Assembly (NCBI RefSeq): GCF_022539665.2
Contig: NC_081338.1
Location: 6,188,446 to 6,252,445, forward strand
Direction: 5' to 3'
Source: Daphnia carinata
Lineage: Eukaryota > Arthropoda > Branchiopoda > Diplostraca > Daphniidae
Length of the DNA stretch: 64,000 nt
Of this stretch, positions 11,644 to 23,403 are shown piece by piece (within the stretch, counting starts at the first letter, position 1; each line of letters begins with the position of its first letter). The notes under the pieces were generated by a model that saw only the letters and a program-made list of their open reading frames with translations, did no database searches and was not told the origin of the DNA. The position numbers were made by a program, and so were the translations under genes.

Positions 11644-12348
11644 CTGAGATACCCGACTATGTGACAGCTCGCACGTCACTGTCTTTTAAGCTAGTGCCAA
11701 AACAAATTCATTTTCTGGCGCTAAAAACTTCTAGAATGCAGCATAATGATGTAATCACTCTGAGTAGCTTTACGTAACCCATTTCATAATTATTTAATCG
11801 TCTTTTCCATTACATAATGGCCTTACAGATGAACGTTTTCATTTTTAGCAGTCGAAAACAAGTTTCAGATTATTGCAATACTATGAGGAAGGACGTTTGT
11901 TTTGTAACTTTGCGCCAAGTCGCGTGACGAACGAAAAAGGAAGTAATTAATAATGCAAAAATTTAATTTTAACGACACATCAGAGCACTAATTTTATATT
12001 TTACCTAGGGCTGTTAAATCGTACCACATAGTTATTTAATAACCGCCTGTCAATTTACGATCTCTTCGTGCTGATACTTTCAACTGTGCCTAGTTCAGGA
12101 TTGAGGGAATATTGATTAAGTAAAGTTGGTTTAAAATTGATTATTTATGTCTTCTAAAATTCAATTAAAATATAATGAATAAGAAACGATCAAATGTGTG
12201 GTACAACAATGGACACGTTGGAAGATATAGGGCATCACGAAGTTGCTTGTTTAGATGTCCATCCTAAGTCTACATTCACGAACTGGAAGATTATCATATT
12301 TCCAGCTGCTACTACAACACTATCTCTTTTATGGTAAGTAACTGCTGT

Positions 12349-12942
12349 TCATAGAAAATTTGATTTGACTTCAAGAGCCAGCACTTGTTCATAAATATTT
12401 TCTTCCTGGCTCTTTAGTTGACCCGATTGTCCATCAATGTTTGGTACTTCATTCGTGGGCACAACACTCGGCATTTCGCCTACTTTACTCAACAAATTCA
12501 AAGGTATTGTGCTTGAATAACAACAAACTTATTTTTTTATTTGCGAATAACTTTTTCAGCATTCATTTTAGGGGGGTTTGAAATATTAACTATTTCGCGA
12601 ACTTACCATTGGTGAGAAAACGGAACAAAAACATGGACAGCTGATTGAATAACTTCAAACGTGGAATGAGAAATCGCATTGCGCATTTTATTTGGTAAAA
12701 CATTTTTCACAGAACAATTTTAATCTAGCGTCCAACTCACTTCACAAAATGGGAATGGATATTGCATCAGAATTATGACAATTTCTCTTGTTCTTTGCCA
12801 TCCAGCGCCGCCGTTTGGAGTTACATAAATCTCCTGGTGAGGAGCTGTGTTAATGTGATACCAGGAAAATTATTATACGCCTCTGAATTCGAACAACCAT
12901 TTTCTTGAAGGTAATAACCTCTTGCGACATTTCCCGGTTGAC
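12349..12942 (-). CDS. four-exon gene of unknown family, 5' end unresolved
   Basis: Four exons agree in splice sites and phase: 12862-12942, 12741-12844, 12607-12640 and 12349-12482. The reading contains GYYLQENGCSNSEAYNNFPG, then a segment with YVTPNGGAGWQRTRE, then LSMFLFRFLTN, and ends EVKSNFL before a TGA. Four concordant joins are unlikely by chance, which is the main support. The first exon with an ATG was not found; an ATG-led hydrophobic stretch lies near 12985-13005 but does not join in phase. No domain recognised. Confidence 0.45.
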
Positions 12943-13146
12943 CTACGTACTATAATCGTGATATGAAGCTGTTACTGTAACAGCAAGATGACAAACATGC
13001 ATGATGTCATAATCCAATGTCTATTAAGTTGCATGACTTGTTTATTTTCAAAAAGAATTTATTGGATGGAAAATTGCATTAAAAACATGACATCCATGGC
13101 ACTGTAAATGAAATGCATAACGAAGATTTTCTTTGATTCCAGGCTT

Positions 13147-13240
13147 TCAGATTGGATTGTCCAGCACTGTCTGATGGCGAGGGATCTTCCGTGCTCGTTT
13201 CTTCCGCTTGTACGTGTCCACGTTTAAGTCAATCAAGTCC
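13147..13240 (-). CDS. alternative last exon or tail of a paralogue of the acidic secreted gene
   Basis: A 94-nt exon with acceptor AACTAG before 13240 starts in the same phase (xx|G) as the last exon of the neighbouring gene (13437-13677) and encodes DLIDLNVDTYKRKKRARK, ending NPI and a stop. The annotated last exon has the matching block VIELDLDMDDEMMKRKKRT. It can be joined in frame to the exon ending at 13739, so it is either an alternative 3' exon or the remnant of a duplicated gene. Confidence 0.45.
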
Positions 13241-13436
13241 CTAGTTGGATTCAACAACGTGTGATTATTTTAATTGCATTTAATTAGGTAAATTAACCAT
13301 TTGACTGATAAACATATGTAGTTTTATTGGCCAGAATTTTAATACTCTTTAACGACGACATTAGACATAAAATATTTCATCATTTCAGATTATCTACGAG
13401 ATTTAAAAGAAAGAATCCGGTGACGGGCAACAAGTC

Positions 13437-14933
13437 TTACTCATCGTCGAGTCCTGGCTGTGACTCTTTCAATTCCGAATGAATATTATTAGGATTCTGG
13501 AGAGTTCTTTTCTTCCTTTTCATCATTTCGTCATCCATGTCCAAGTCTAACTCGATCACGTCTTCGACTGGTAAAGGTTGTGGATGAAAAATAACTGGTT
13601 CAGCCATCAAATGAATGGACGGATCGAATGCCGGGCGAGATTCTTCACTTATAACATCCACAATCACGTCCGCATCCCTTAAACGAATGGCAATTAAAAA
13701 GGTATTCGTAATGGAACAATGGGTAACATTATAATTACTCATCAACAAGAACATGTTGAGGAAGACTAAACGGAAAAATGGAAGGTGATCTCACGTCTCG
13801 TTCGTACTGTGGTTCCTCCACGGTAACCTCTTCTTCCCTATAACCAAAAATATTTAACTCTAATCTCATTTGAATTTCGGATTTGTTTAGGGTAAAAAGA
13901 GTTTACTTGGACGGGAAATCTGTTGAATCGACCTTATGGAGAGAAGAGTCCGGATGTGGTTGTTCATGAGAAACATCCACAATATTCTCACTAAAAATTG
14001 AACAACGGTTAGGCTCAGTGAATCAAGGTCAAGGAAATTTACGTATACTTGTCATTGAAAGACGATTCCTGGATTACATCGTGTGGGGAGGATCTCATGT
14101 CTCGACTATTATCCTGTTCTTCAATGTCAACCTCCACCACCTCATCCCTACAGGTAAATTGCCAGCTTTTACTTTTCACGTATTTAAAGATTAAAACTGT
14201 TGTATTTACTCGGGTGCTGGATGACTTGGCAGTTCAGGAACTGGATCGACATAGACAGCAGACGAAATTTCATCAGCTGGCATCTTATCAGAAGGATTTC
14301 GAACCAAATCAACGCATCTACTCGTAAAGGAGATTTCGGTGAGGCACTATTAAACTATTCATTAGATGAAAGGATCGTACTCTGGTAATTCACATTCTTC
14401 AATTGGATCGATTCCAACTGTGAGTTCGTCAGAACTCGACTCCGACTCGGCAATCTCGTTTTTGTGCCGATTAACCTCAATCCTGTAACTCAAACGAAAC
14501 AAAAAATTAGTTCAGCCGAATGGCGGTGCCCTGAGTCACGACCTACGTACTCGTTTTGATCTGGTTTTGCCTCGGCCTCCGATTTTAACCTTGGACTAGT
14601 CTCTTCTCGACGTCCCGGACGGCTTAAAAAACCACCCATAATTAATCTAAAAATATTCCGTCAAACTTTTTGCTGAGAAACTATTTTTATTGGGAAACTG
14701 TTTACTCTTCAAGTGGTGATTGAAATGAGGAAATAGGCACAGAAAGCTCATCCGTTGATGGCTCCAGCGGATGAAGAGGCCAACACCCAACGATGGCAAC
14801 GGCACAGAGCACGAAGCTCAACTGTGAATTGAACTTACTATAGTTTACGCAGTCATAGGAGGATGACCAGTTTCGAATTACAAGAAATGTAAGAAAAAAG
14901 AAAATAGCTTACCGGAACGTACGTGCATCTCAT
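13437..14933 (-). CDS. secreted acidic protein, nine exons, 321 aa
   Basis: Exons: 14913-14933, 14706-14821, 14551-14646, 14381-14482, 14210-14317, 14049-14147, 13907-13990, 13739-13837 and 13437-13677. The start MRCTYVPLSFVLCAVAIVGC gives a signal peptide. The rest is Glu/Asp/Ser-rich with few cysteines and ends with a basic KRKKR patch and a short acidic tail. Every intron after the first is phase 2, nearly always splitting a Glu codon (GA|G), and internal exons are all near 84-108 nt. Exons 6 and 8 are both 99 nt and encode related text (EVVEVDIEEQ...RDMRSSP and EEVTVEEPQ...RDVRSPS), so the gene probably grew by exon duplication. Function unknown; an acidic matrix or mineral-binding role is only a guess. 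Confidence 0.75.
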
Positions 14934-15050
14934 GACAATACCCCAGTTGGAAACAGGTTTTTAAACAAATTTAAAGCAAAAGTCTTGTTTTTCTTTTACT
15001 TGACTGCAAGGCCAACGTTGAAATGAATCCCTGTTGATTTCCTCGGGTCA

Positions 15051-15058
15051 TTTTTATA
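15051..15058 (-). promoter_or_regulatory. TATA box candidate of the acidic secreted gene
   Basis: TATAAAAA on the minus strand about 120 bp upstream of the ATG at 14933, in the divergent promoter region shared with the plus-strand gene at 15467. No clear CAGT initiator follows. Confidence 0.5.
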
Positions 15059-15466
15059 CTTTTGAAAGCGCAACATTCGACGTTTTTTAATCGTAAGTAG
15101 CAACACAAAGTTATCTTGCACAGCGTACACTTCTCTATTGATTTCTAGGAATGAATAGTCATGTAGTCGAACCCACCCAGCATTTCTATTGAACTGAGAT
15201 TAGATGGGATCTTCTTTCAAAAACAACAATTAATGTATTAATTATGGATAGTTGAGGTTATCTGCGTACTTTACGCTCCAAAATTTATTCATCTTAATCG
15301 ATTTGAGATTTCCCACCAAGTTTGCTCGAGCCGAAATTATTTATTTTTGTTGGCAACGTCCAAAAATTGCGATGTGTCAAATGTCGTCAGCTATTCTTTT
15401 GATTTTCTTTTTTTGATCAAGCTTTTTGTTAATTTTAACCGGTGAATAACTCGTCCACGATCGATT

Positions 15467-17254
15467 ATGGGTTCTGCACAGGAATTAAGAGGAGATGCAG
15501 CTGCAAAAGTAAATTTTCCGCTTTATGCGGTGGAAATGTTGACGGATCGACATTTTGTAGTTGCCGGTGGAGGTGGGGCGGCCAAAACAGGGGTTTCCAA
15601 TGGATTTGTATGTGTAATAAAATGATGAAAAAGTTCATTAAATAATGGTGAATAAAATTTGCAGGCAATTTACCAGCTAACCTTCAATGGAGAACAATGT
15701 GTGGCCACTCAGGTTGGGAAACATGACACGGGAAGTCGTGCAGTAATGAACTGCACCTCCTACGAGGATACCAAATCCAAGTGCAAAAAACTTTACTTTG
15801 TAGCTGGGCTAGATGACCATTCTCAACTTTACTACATCAACAAGAAGTTTGAGATTGCTAGAAGCCATAGTTACAGTGATCAAATTGATAATGGTATTTT
15901 ATACAGGGCTGTAATTCAAATGTTTGACATGTAATGTAATTGTCTAGTTTTCCCTTTCTTTAGAGAAAAGCCCAGACAACTCTGTTAGGAAGAGAAAGCC
16001 ATCTGAAAAGGACAATGATAGCAAATCACCAGAGTCTCTTCGAAAAGGATTACTCAGCCAGAGAAGATTAAGAATGTTAGCTCACCCATTGGATAGTATA
16101 AAAACAGACATGAGGTAAATAAACATCTGCATGTTTTCTAGGTTTGTCATTTGCAAAAGATTTGTTGCAACTTAGTCCAGCAGATGAGTCCTTCCAAAAA
16201 GTGGTCAGAATTAGTTCAAATGGCAAGCTAATGGCGACTGGTGGATGTGATGGCTACATCCGTCTTTGGCAGTTTCCTTCCTTGAAACCATTGAGAGACA
16301 TCAAAGCCCATGAAAATGAAGTTGATGATATTGATTTTAGCCCTGATTGTCAAAAAGTACAGCAGCTAGTTCAAATTCAATTTTTGACATTCAACTTAAA
16401 TGTCATCTTTAAATTGCAGATTGTTAGTGTGTCTAAAGATGGTTGTGCGTTTGTCTGGAATACCAAAGATGGTAACAAGCTGTGTCAGCTTGAATGGAGC
16501 CGTCCAGAAAATGCCAAATACCTATTTAAACGATGCAGGTATTAAAATGAAAAAAGAAATGAAACGTGGCTGTATTCACAAAAGCTTTGAATGACTTTTT
16601 AATTTAATTTCAGATTTTCGGTAAGTAATGGTGATGGTCAACGACCACGGCTGTTTACCATCACCAACCCAACCAAATCGAAACTACCTAGCTTTCTTCA
16701 AGTATGGGACACATCCAGTTTTCTCCTCGTCAAAAGTGTTCCAAATAATCTTGCAGCAATATCTGCCCTAACTACGAGCCCATGCGGAAAATTCGTAGCG
16801 ATCGGCTCCATGTCTGGCGGATGTATTGATATTTATACTACATTCAACTTAAAGGTAACTTTCACTCAAAATAATTCTTCAAAAAATGTGAAGAAAAAGT
16901 GAAGAGGGAATTAAATTCTCCCAACTCTTGTATTACAGTTAGTTAAACATATCGAAAATGCTCATTCGAATTTCATCACGGGGTTAGCCTTCGTTCCTTG
17001 CCACATTGAGGTTGGACAGAACATCACAGGACTAAGCGAAGGAGCTGTTATCAGCATTTCCGTTGACAACCAGGTTATAACTTTAATTATTATTTACATT
17101 GCAATATGATGTACTTTAATATAGGATGTGTCAATAGATCCGCGTCCACCGAATACCTCAGAGGCGACATTTACTTCCTCTTTGGGCTGCTTTACTCCTC
17201 ATCGTCGTTGTCGTTTGCCTGGCTTTCACTTTTTGTAGTTACCTGGGTCTCTGA
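15467..17254 (+). CDS. PREB: PREB/Sec12, SAR1 guanine nucleotide exchange factor
   Basis: Exons: 15467-15607, 15665-15893, 15964-16095, 16142-16356, 16420-16538, 16614-16854, 16939-17073 and 17138-17254; about 442 aa, close to the family length. The product is an ER membrane WD40 protein that loads GTP on SAR1 and starts COPII coat assembly. Visible are the N-terminal blade with VAGGGGAAKTG, the family segments LMATGGCDGYIRLW and FVAIGSMSGGCIDIY, and a C-terminal membrane segment (LLPLWAALLLIVVVVCLAF) with a very short tail. The third intron (16096-16141) must be only 46 nt to keep frame; the stronger-looking donor at 16115 would shift it. The last exon starts at 17138, because the earlier AG at 17124 gives a different, wrong frame. 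Confidence 0.9.
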
Positions 17255-17529
17255 AAAAGATAAACTCAGAAAGAACTGAATAACCAAAAATATTGAAAAA
17301 AAAATTACACATTGGATATCAATCACCATAACGACTACCTATCTTATCGCCCTCACCGCAAGATATAGGTAGTTGGCCACATAGATAACTAAATCATAAA
17401 AGAAAATTTACGTAGGTAAGATAGAGTTTCAGTCGGTTTTTGTGAACGAGTGTGGCAGAGCTATGCTATTTCAGCCTTTCATCTGGAATTTTTAAATTTT
17501 ACTTCACTGCTGGATTCCTTGGACGAAAT

Positions 17530-19428
17530 ATGGCAGATCAACGTCAGTTTAGAAAAAGAGATTACGAGGAAATTCCAGGGCAAGTTATCATGATGAAACC
17601 CCTTCCTTCATTGCACTATTCTTTAGGTGGTGATGGAACGGTGGTAACCATTCCGGGTTCCCGTGGATTTGTGCCTCCACCTGTTCTTCTCCAGCGGTCT
17701 CCACCCAGTTACAGCGAAGCCGCAACATCTCGACAAGTGGCAAATTTGGATGGACATGTCCAATCGGACGAGCAAGGAGCCAGGCCTAAATCACTACTGT
17801 CGTCGGCAGTTGGACCATCTCATGAAGAAGGACATCAGAGCCAAATTTCGTCCAGTGCCTTCGATGAGTTCATCATTGAAGGCTACGAACATGTCACGTA
17901 CGAACCAAGTCAGTGCATCTTTTTCTTTTTAATCTTTCAAATTGTTTTGTAGTAAACCATTTTAGGTTTTAAATTTGCGTGTAAACTGATTTCGCAGTAG
18001 TTTATGTATTTCAGTTCGTTTGGTAACCGGCATACCGACGTTATCTCAAATGAAGATAACATACTGATGACATTTCTGGAATAGTTGGGGGAAAATAGTC
18101 TAATTTAATTATTTTTTCAGCTTTGATCAAACCGCTACCACAAGAACCGGTTGTCGGAGACGGAGACTCGTCGTCCAGACGTGGAAATGCCATAGTACCA
18201 AATATCGACGATATTACAGCAAGGGATGCAGTGCTTTCTTACGTGTCCCAGAATCATTGTTGGGGCTTGGCGTGTGCACGGGAAATGACGATCATGGACA
18301 TAACAGCTTCTTCTGCTTTTCATGTAAATTTTTTTAAAGTTCCAATCTTATTTAACGGGGTTCATAGAAAAATGCTTTCGCTTTCCAGTATAATTTGGAA
18401 ACCTGTACGGAAAAGAGAACTGCTGTCTGGATTCATGAGCCATACACTGGTCAAGTGATTGATTCAGCTGACAGAGGGCCTACACCTAAACCATGGGATG
18501 TCCTTGTAGTTCCTCCCAATCCATACAGGGTAAGATAACAGTTGGAGCCAACAAATTTTATAAATTAAGCCAAATGACTACAATTTAAGGAAGGCCAAAT
18601 AGTTGTGGAAGTGCCTCACTCTGCCCGGGTCGTTAATTGCTACGATTGTTCTACGTTGGGTAGGAGAAGATGTTGGATCTGTTTCGGTAATGGAGAGGTA
18701 AATTTGACAGTTTATTATTTAAGGTCAATGATTTGATACGTCTTTCATGCGTGAGCAGATTCGATGCAACGCCTGTAACGGCACAGGGAAAATACTGGAA
18801 GAAGAAAGTGGAGGTGTATCCGAAGCTGAAAGGGGAAATGCTCCGGCCTTACCTAAGGATTGTTACCAATGTAACGGGGGAGGCCAGCGCCGTTGTGTTG
18901 TTTGCCTTGGACCGGGCCAGCTTCCGTGCAAAACGTGCTTGGCTCGGGGCCAGCTAAAGCTTGCACTTCAGTTAACAGTCTCATGGAGAATATACAGGTC
19001 TGATCGTGTGGTGGAACGCACGGCTGTGCCCGAATTGCTCATTCGCTCCGTTGAGGGCCGTGTCGCTTTTGATGAAGAGAAAGCTGCCGTGTGGCCCATC
19101 AACTTTTTCCCTGATGAAGCAGTCAATCATGCCTCACGCGAGCTTTTGGATGAACACAGGTCACGCCTGTCATCGGAGAAAACCATAGCTCAGGTTTGAT
19201 TTCGATTTAATCCTAATTTATGGAAACGAATGCTAAAATGTTATTTTATCTTTTAACCTTTAGCGTCAGTCAGTGAGAATGGTCCCTGTCCATCAGGTAG
19301 CTTACGTCTGGCGTAATTATCGTGGCTTCTTCTACATCTATGGTTACGACAACCTCGTCCATTTTCCGGATTACCCCCAGAAAATTTGCTGTGGTTTGCC
19401 GGAACTGCTAGGTTGCAGCATTCAATAG
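17530..19428 (+). CDS. SSUH2: SSUH2-like protein with DnaJ-type cysteine-rich repeats
   Basis: Exons: 17530-17908, 18121-18323, 18389-18529, 18590-18697, 18759-19193 and 19264-19428; about 476 aa. After a Pro/Ser-rich N-terminus (about residues 1-130) comes the conserved SSUH2 region (HCWGLACAREMTI, PWDVLVVPPNPY). A series of CxxC-type repeats follows: CYDC, CWICFGNG, CNACNGTGK, CYQCNGGGQ, CVVCLGPGQ and CKTCLARGQ. These resemble the zinc-binding domain of DnaJ, but no J domain is present, as usual for this family. The C-terminus (YVWRNYRGFFYIYGYDN) is also typical. Start chosen at MADQRQF; an in-frame ATG at 17452 would add a hydrophobic stretch that looks like 5' UTR. Function is poorly known: vertebrate SSUH2 is linked to tooth development. 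Confidence 0.88.
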
Positions 19429-19786
19429 TAAGTAGAATTAGTTAGCCATATACTGTTTTTAATGGGGCGTCAAATTGCATGCTACACTGGTCATAAAATT
19501 TGATCCATTTCCAGTACGTTGTCCATAATATATGTTGACTACGCTATTGATATAATCAAGAGTTACTGAACTCTGCGATTTACTCTATTTCACAGTAAAT
19601 CGATCAAGTTAACAGGTCAAAGTTCTGTAATGTTAATTTTTATGTATCGTGACAATCAATACTTGAAGTATCTGGTAAATATAAAATCATGGTTTTTTCG
19701 TGCTTTCCTTTATCATGTAATCTTGGGTACGGCTAATACATTTCTTTTTAAATTTGAAAACAAGACAACAGGGAAACTAAAGGAAA

Positions 19787-19792
19787 TAAAAG
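19787..19792 (+). terminator. poly(A) signal candidate for the SSUH2 gene
   Basis: AATAAA lies about 360 bp after the stop codon in a gene-free stretch (19429-19939) between two tail-to-tail genes. Nothing else is seen in that stretch. Confidence 0.4.
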
Positions 19793-19939
19793 TAACCGAA
19801 CGGAACCTGTAGGAGTGGAGCGGGTAGGTTTGCCATGTGAAATTATTTTAATAATTTTTTTTCTCAATTTAATAGAAATATCAAGAGCACAACTGGAACG
19901 TTAGCCCGGCTTCCAAAAAAAAAGCTGCTTGATATTTGT

Positions 19940-22598
19940 TTATCGTTCTTCGATTATGAGCGTTTCCTGCGGCACCAATTTAAGTTGACGCAGACTCTCG
20001 GTCGAATCGACGGCTGTGAGCTGTGAAATTTCAAAACAGAAAGCTTAAATTTAAACGGGACTTAATCGAGAAATATATGCAAGTTACATCTTTGCGCGGC
20101 CAGCTAGATAAGACTTTGTAGTCGTTATGAGGGTAGCCTTCGACAAGCAGGTAATCTAGCAGGACCTGTAGCGATTCATCGGCCCGGAAACGACGCGTCG
20201 ATGTTTTGCCTTCAGGTAAACGGAAACGGATACATGTGATGTTCCCGGGAGATTCGTCGGCGGAAGGCTCAGCTGGTAACCGCTTCAGAACCTCCAGTCT
20301 CCGCGTTTCCTTTTGTTGTTGAGTAAATTCGATTAACCTCTTCTCCTGTTCCTCTCGAACTCTTTGTTCCTCCACTTGACGCTGTTTGACTGCTTCTCCT
20401 TGCCGTCTCAATTCCTCTTTGGCTCTACACCGGAACACACGACACAAGCCAATGTAAGGTTTAAAAAAAAAATGGAGGTGTGTAACATACCGATCGGCTT
20501 CTAAAGAGAGCTGATAAGCTTCATCTTGTTCCCGCTTAACCGTTTCTCTTGCCGTGCGCTCTTCTTCCTCGGCTATTTCTACCCGTTGTTGTTCGCTAAA
20601 CATTTCGACGGCGTGCAGTAACTGTGTCATCATTTCGTCCACGTTGAGGCTGCCCGGAATCATAGCCAAGACTTCATTCGTGGCTCGGCTACGTGTGACA
20701 ATCAACAACAAGGGCAACTTATCTACTTCAAAATTCCTGAGCGTCCGAGACGCGAGGCTATCAAAATGCCGAGCAATAGTATTCAATAACCTAGATCGTA
20801 ATGGAACATAAATCATCAATTAACTGGTCTTGCGAGTTTCAACTGAGAAATTTAACACACCGCAGTCGATTAGAGGTGGCTGTCAGATCCCAACCCCAAA
20901 TAATAAAATTTGCCGAGAGAAATGATGCAATCGATTCTGAGCAAAGCACTTGCGTGCAAAAGACGTTGCTCGAGACGGAACCGTCGTGATGCAAGTAAAC
21001 AGCAAGTAGCTTTCTCTGTAAAGATTTCCAAACAAACGATTAAAATGGTTGAAAATTGGTCTGATGCGTTTATACATACATCGCGAGCCGGTTGGTGACA
21101 AGCTTCTTTCATAGCATCGTCTAGAGAACCTGGAAAGAACGTCGGGTGACAGGGGCCATAGCGTTGTACAAAACCTTCAGCAAAAAGGATGGCTGCCGTT
21201 GCCTCATCTTCGATTCCTTCCGGCACTGGTTAACAGGAAATTTGATAATAAAACGCAGTAAATTACCACATGTTTTCATCACTGTTTCCATTCTCACTTA
21301 GTGGCTGAGGGCGTGAAGGAATGAGCTCACGAAATGCGTCTTCCATTACGACATCGGAGGCATCTTCATATTCATCAGCCGTACTTCCATCATCCGAGAC
21401 AGGTTCACTATTACTGCCTCCTGGTACAGGTACAACTTCAGGTGGTCGATTAATCTCTTTTACCAACTCTTTGACAGTAAGATCATGCACTAGATTGATT
21501 CCAGACGCTCCTAGGACCATCTTCAGAAATAATGAGAGCTAATTAGTAGGCATTAAAGTGAAAAAAAAAGTTTCTTAAATACCTACATCATCTGTAATTA
21601 TTGGTGGCCAACCAGTCCATGATTGATTGCGTACGGGAATTCCGATCAAATCAGAAACATCACGTTTGACTTCTAACAACGTTTTCGTGCCAGGGAAATT
21701 GATGGTACGTGTCTGATTGTGCGTAATGTCAAATATGCTGAGCGTGTAGGTTTGGGTCATCCGAGCAACACTCCTGATTGAAGAAAACGAATTCGTTCTT
21801 TGAAAGTCTGGGCAATAACGTGATAGATTCATACTCTTCGGTAGCTGCATCTCTTTCATCAGTATTAACGGATAAGTACAAGGTGTTCTCTTTTGGGAGG
21901 TTGAGTGATTCCAGAACAGTGGTATCCCTTGGTTGCCTGTCTAGTTTCCAACCTGATAGTTCCTGTTTACAGACAGGTATTCCTAGTTCGGAGCATATCA
22001 ATGTCTTGATCATTCCGACGGTTTGGCTTTCAGGGACCTAAATATAGATAAATGTTTCACTGTGGTATCAGTAAGAAATGAATAATCTGAATACCGAAAT
22101 TGGGGTTGTCATATCATTTAAAACTATTGAGAAGTTTAGTATTCTTGTTCGCCTTGGGAGAAATTCTCTGCTTATGGAGGCTAGCGGAACTGGCTGCAAC
22201 AATTGAGCTAAATTAGGTGGGGAGGAGGAAGGTTGGGTTGCATGAAATCCAAGTGGCAGGCTCGGTTCTTCTATCACCTGGACACTATCATCAAGTAGAG
22301 GCATAGATGGCAGTTCTTGACTGCCCTGTGGTAGCACACGATATACAGCATCCTACAGAAACACCTTATCTGTTTATCACAAATTAAATTATGCAAAAAT
22401 GGACTGCATACTGATAAATCCCAATCTGCATCTTCCAGGTGCATGAATGCTTCTCCCACATCTTCAATACCAGTGCAAGCCTGAATGTGCCAAAGAATGT
22501 ACGATACACATAAAACGCGTGGTAGGATTTTAATACTAATAACAAATTATTGACAATACCTGAAAGTCTGCTAATATTTCTTCTCTGTTAATGGACAT
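19940..22598 (-). CDS. FAF1: FAF1, FAS-associated factor 1 (UBA-UAS-UBX protein)
   Basis: Exons: 22560-22598, 22412-22480, 22095-22352, 21820-22037, 21587-21773, 21283-21520, 21080-21225, 20861-21015, 20491-20790, 20088-20424 and 19940-20020; about 675 aa. FAF1 is an adaptor linking ubiquitylated proteins to p97/VCP. Domains in order: UBA (REEILADFQACTGIEDVGEA), two ubiquitin-like domains (each with an ELGIPV or LIGIPV turn), an acidic linker, UAS thioredoxin-like domain (RYGPCHP, WGWDLTATS), a Glu/Arg coiled coil (KREQDEAYQLSLEADR) and a C-terminal UBX domain (RFRLPEGKTSTRRF). The end, VPQETLIIEER, matches the family. The intron at 21774-21819 is only 46 nt. The exon 6 donor is set at 21283 (GTGATG) because the nearer GGTAATT would break phase. 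Confidence 0.9.
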
Positions 22599-23403
22599 TG
22601 TTAGCGTTCTATGTCAACTTTGAATGAAAACTCGCCGGGAACGTTTCCAACGGCAAACGTTGGGCAACCAAATCTCTCAATTTGAAGATGCAATAATACA
22701 ACCTTTCAAAGCTTCTGAACGATTCGAAGTATTTGATAAAATCTGCGAACAAAAAAAAAATCACCTGAATATTTTAACGCAAAAAAAACTCAAGTCACGT
22801 TAACCCGACGTTGTATTTATTATTTCCGCTAGAGGGAAAATTATTTCGCTGACTTACCGTTAGATGGCTTCTTCTAGTTCTCTGTTGACTCTCTGTTGTT
22901 GAATTTTTTGACATATAAGGCTGAAAATTACAAAAATGGCTTAAATGATGACACCAACTCGTGCCTAGCGGCCTTGAGTAGCTTATAATCACGGTTCAGC
23001 ATTATAAGACTTGCTGTTAGTTGGTCCGAAGGTCGTTACTTATGTTTGCGGAACTTACAACTCGCAAGTGTTCGAAAGGTACGGTTGACCTTGGTCGAAG
23101 AACGTAATCGTGGCAGCTTCGGTATTACCCGTCTAAACGTGTAGAATAGATCATTGTCCGGCGAACTTGAGCCTCGACTTCCTCCGTCGTTGTATTTTGA
23201 TCCAAGTGGTGTCAATCTCAGTTTGTTACTAGATTCAAGTTGGCAAACACCTTCCTGTAGCACTCCTTTCCCAGTACAAGTAATTATTTGTTGTTAGCTA
23301 TGCATTTAAAACGTGGGAAGCATTTTCGTATAACCCACATCTTATTTTGTCTAACTCACATCTTAAAGTGTTACTTTTATTTATTTGATGATTTTGTCAT
23401 TAG
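22599..23403. other. divergent promoter region between FAF1 and the ZIP gene
   Basis: Two head-to-head genes start at its edges. An open frame at 23036-23263 on the minus strand has no splice or start support. No TATA box is obvious, unlike at the secreted genes. Confidence 0.45.

Noticed and set aside
12194-12330. A 46-codon plus-strand frame starting MCGTTMDTL with a good GTAAGT donor
   Set aside because: The next plausible exon would overlap the minus-strand exon at 12349-12482 in antisense and runs into stops; no onward exon keeps frame.
17452-17529. Upstream in-frame ATG of the SSUH2 gene
   Set aside because: It would add an aromatic-rich stretch not seen in the family; the ATG at 17530 gives a typical start.
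23036-23263. 75-codon minus-strand frame rich in Arg/Ser
   Set aside because: No signal, no splice partners, and it lies in a divergent promoter region.
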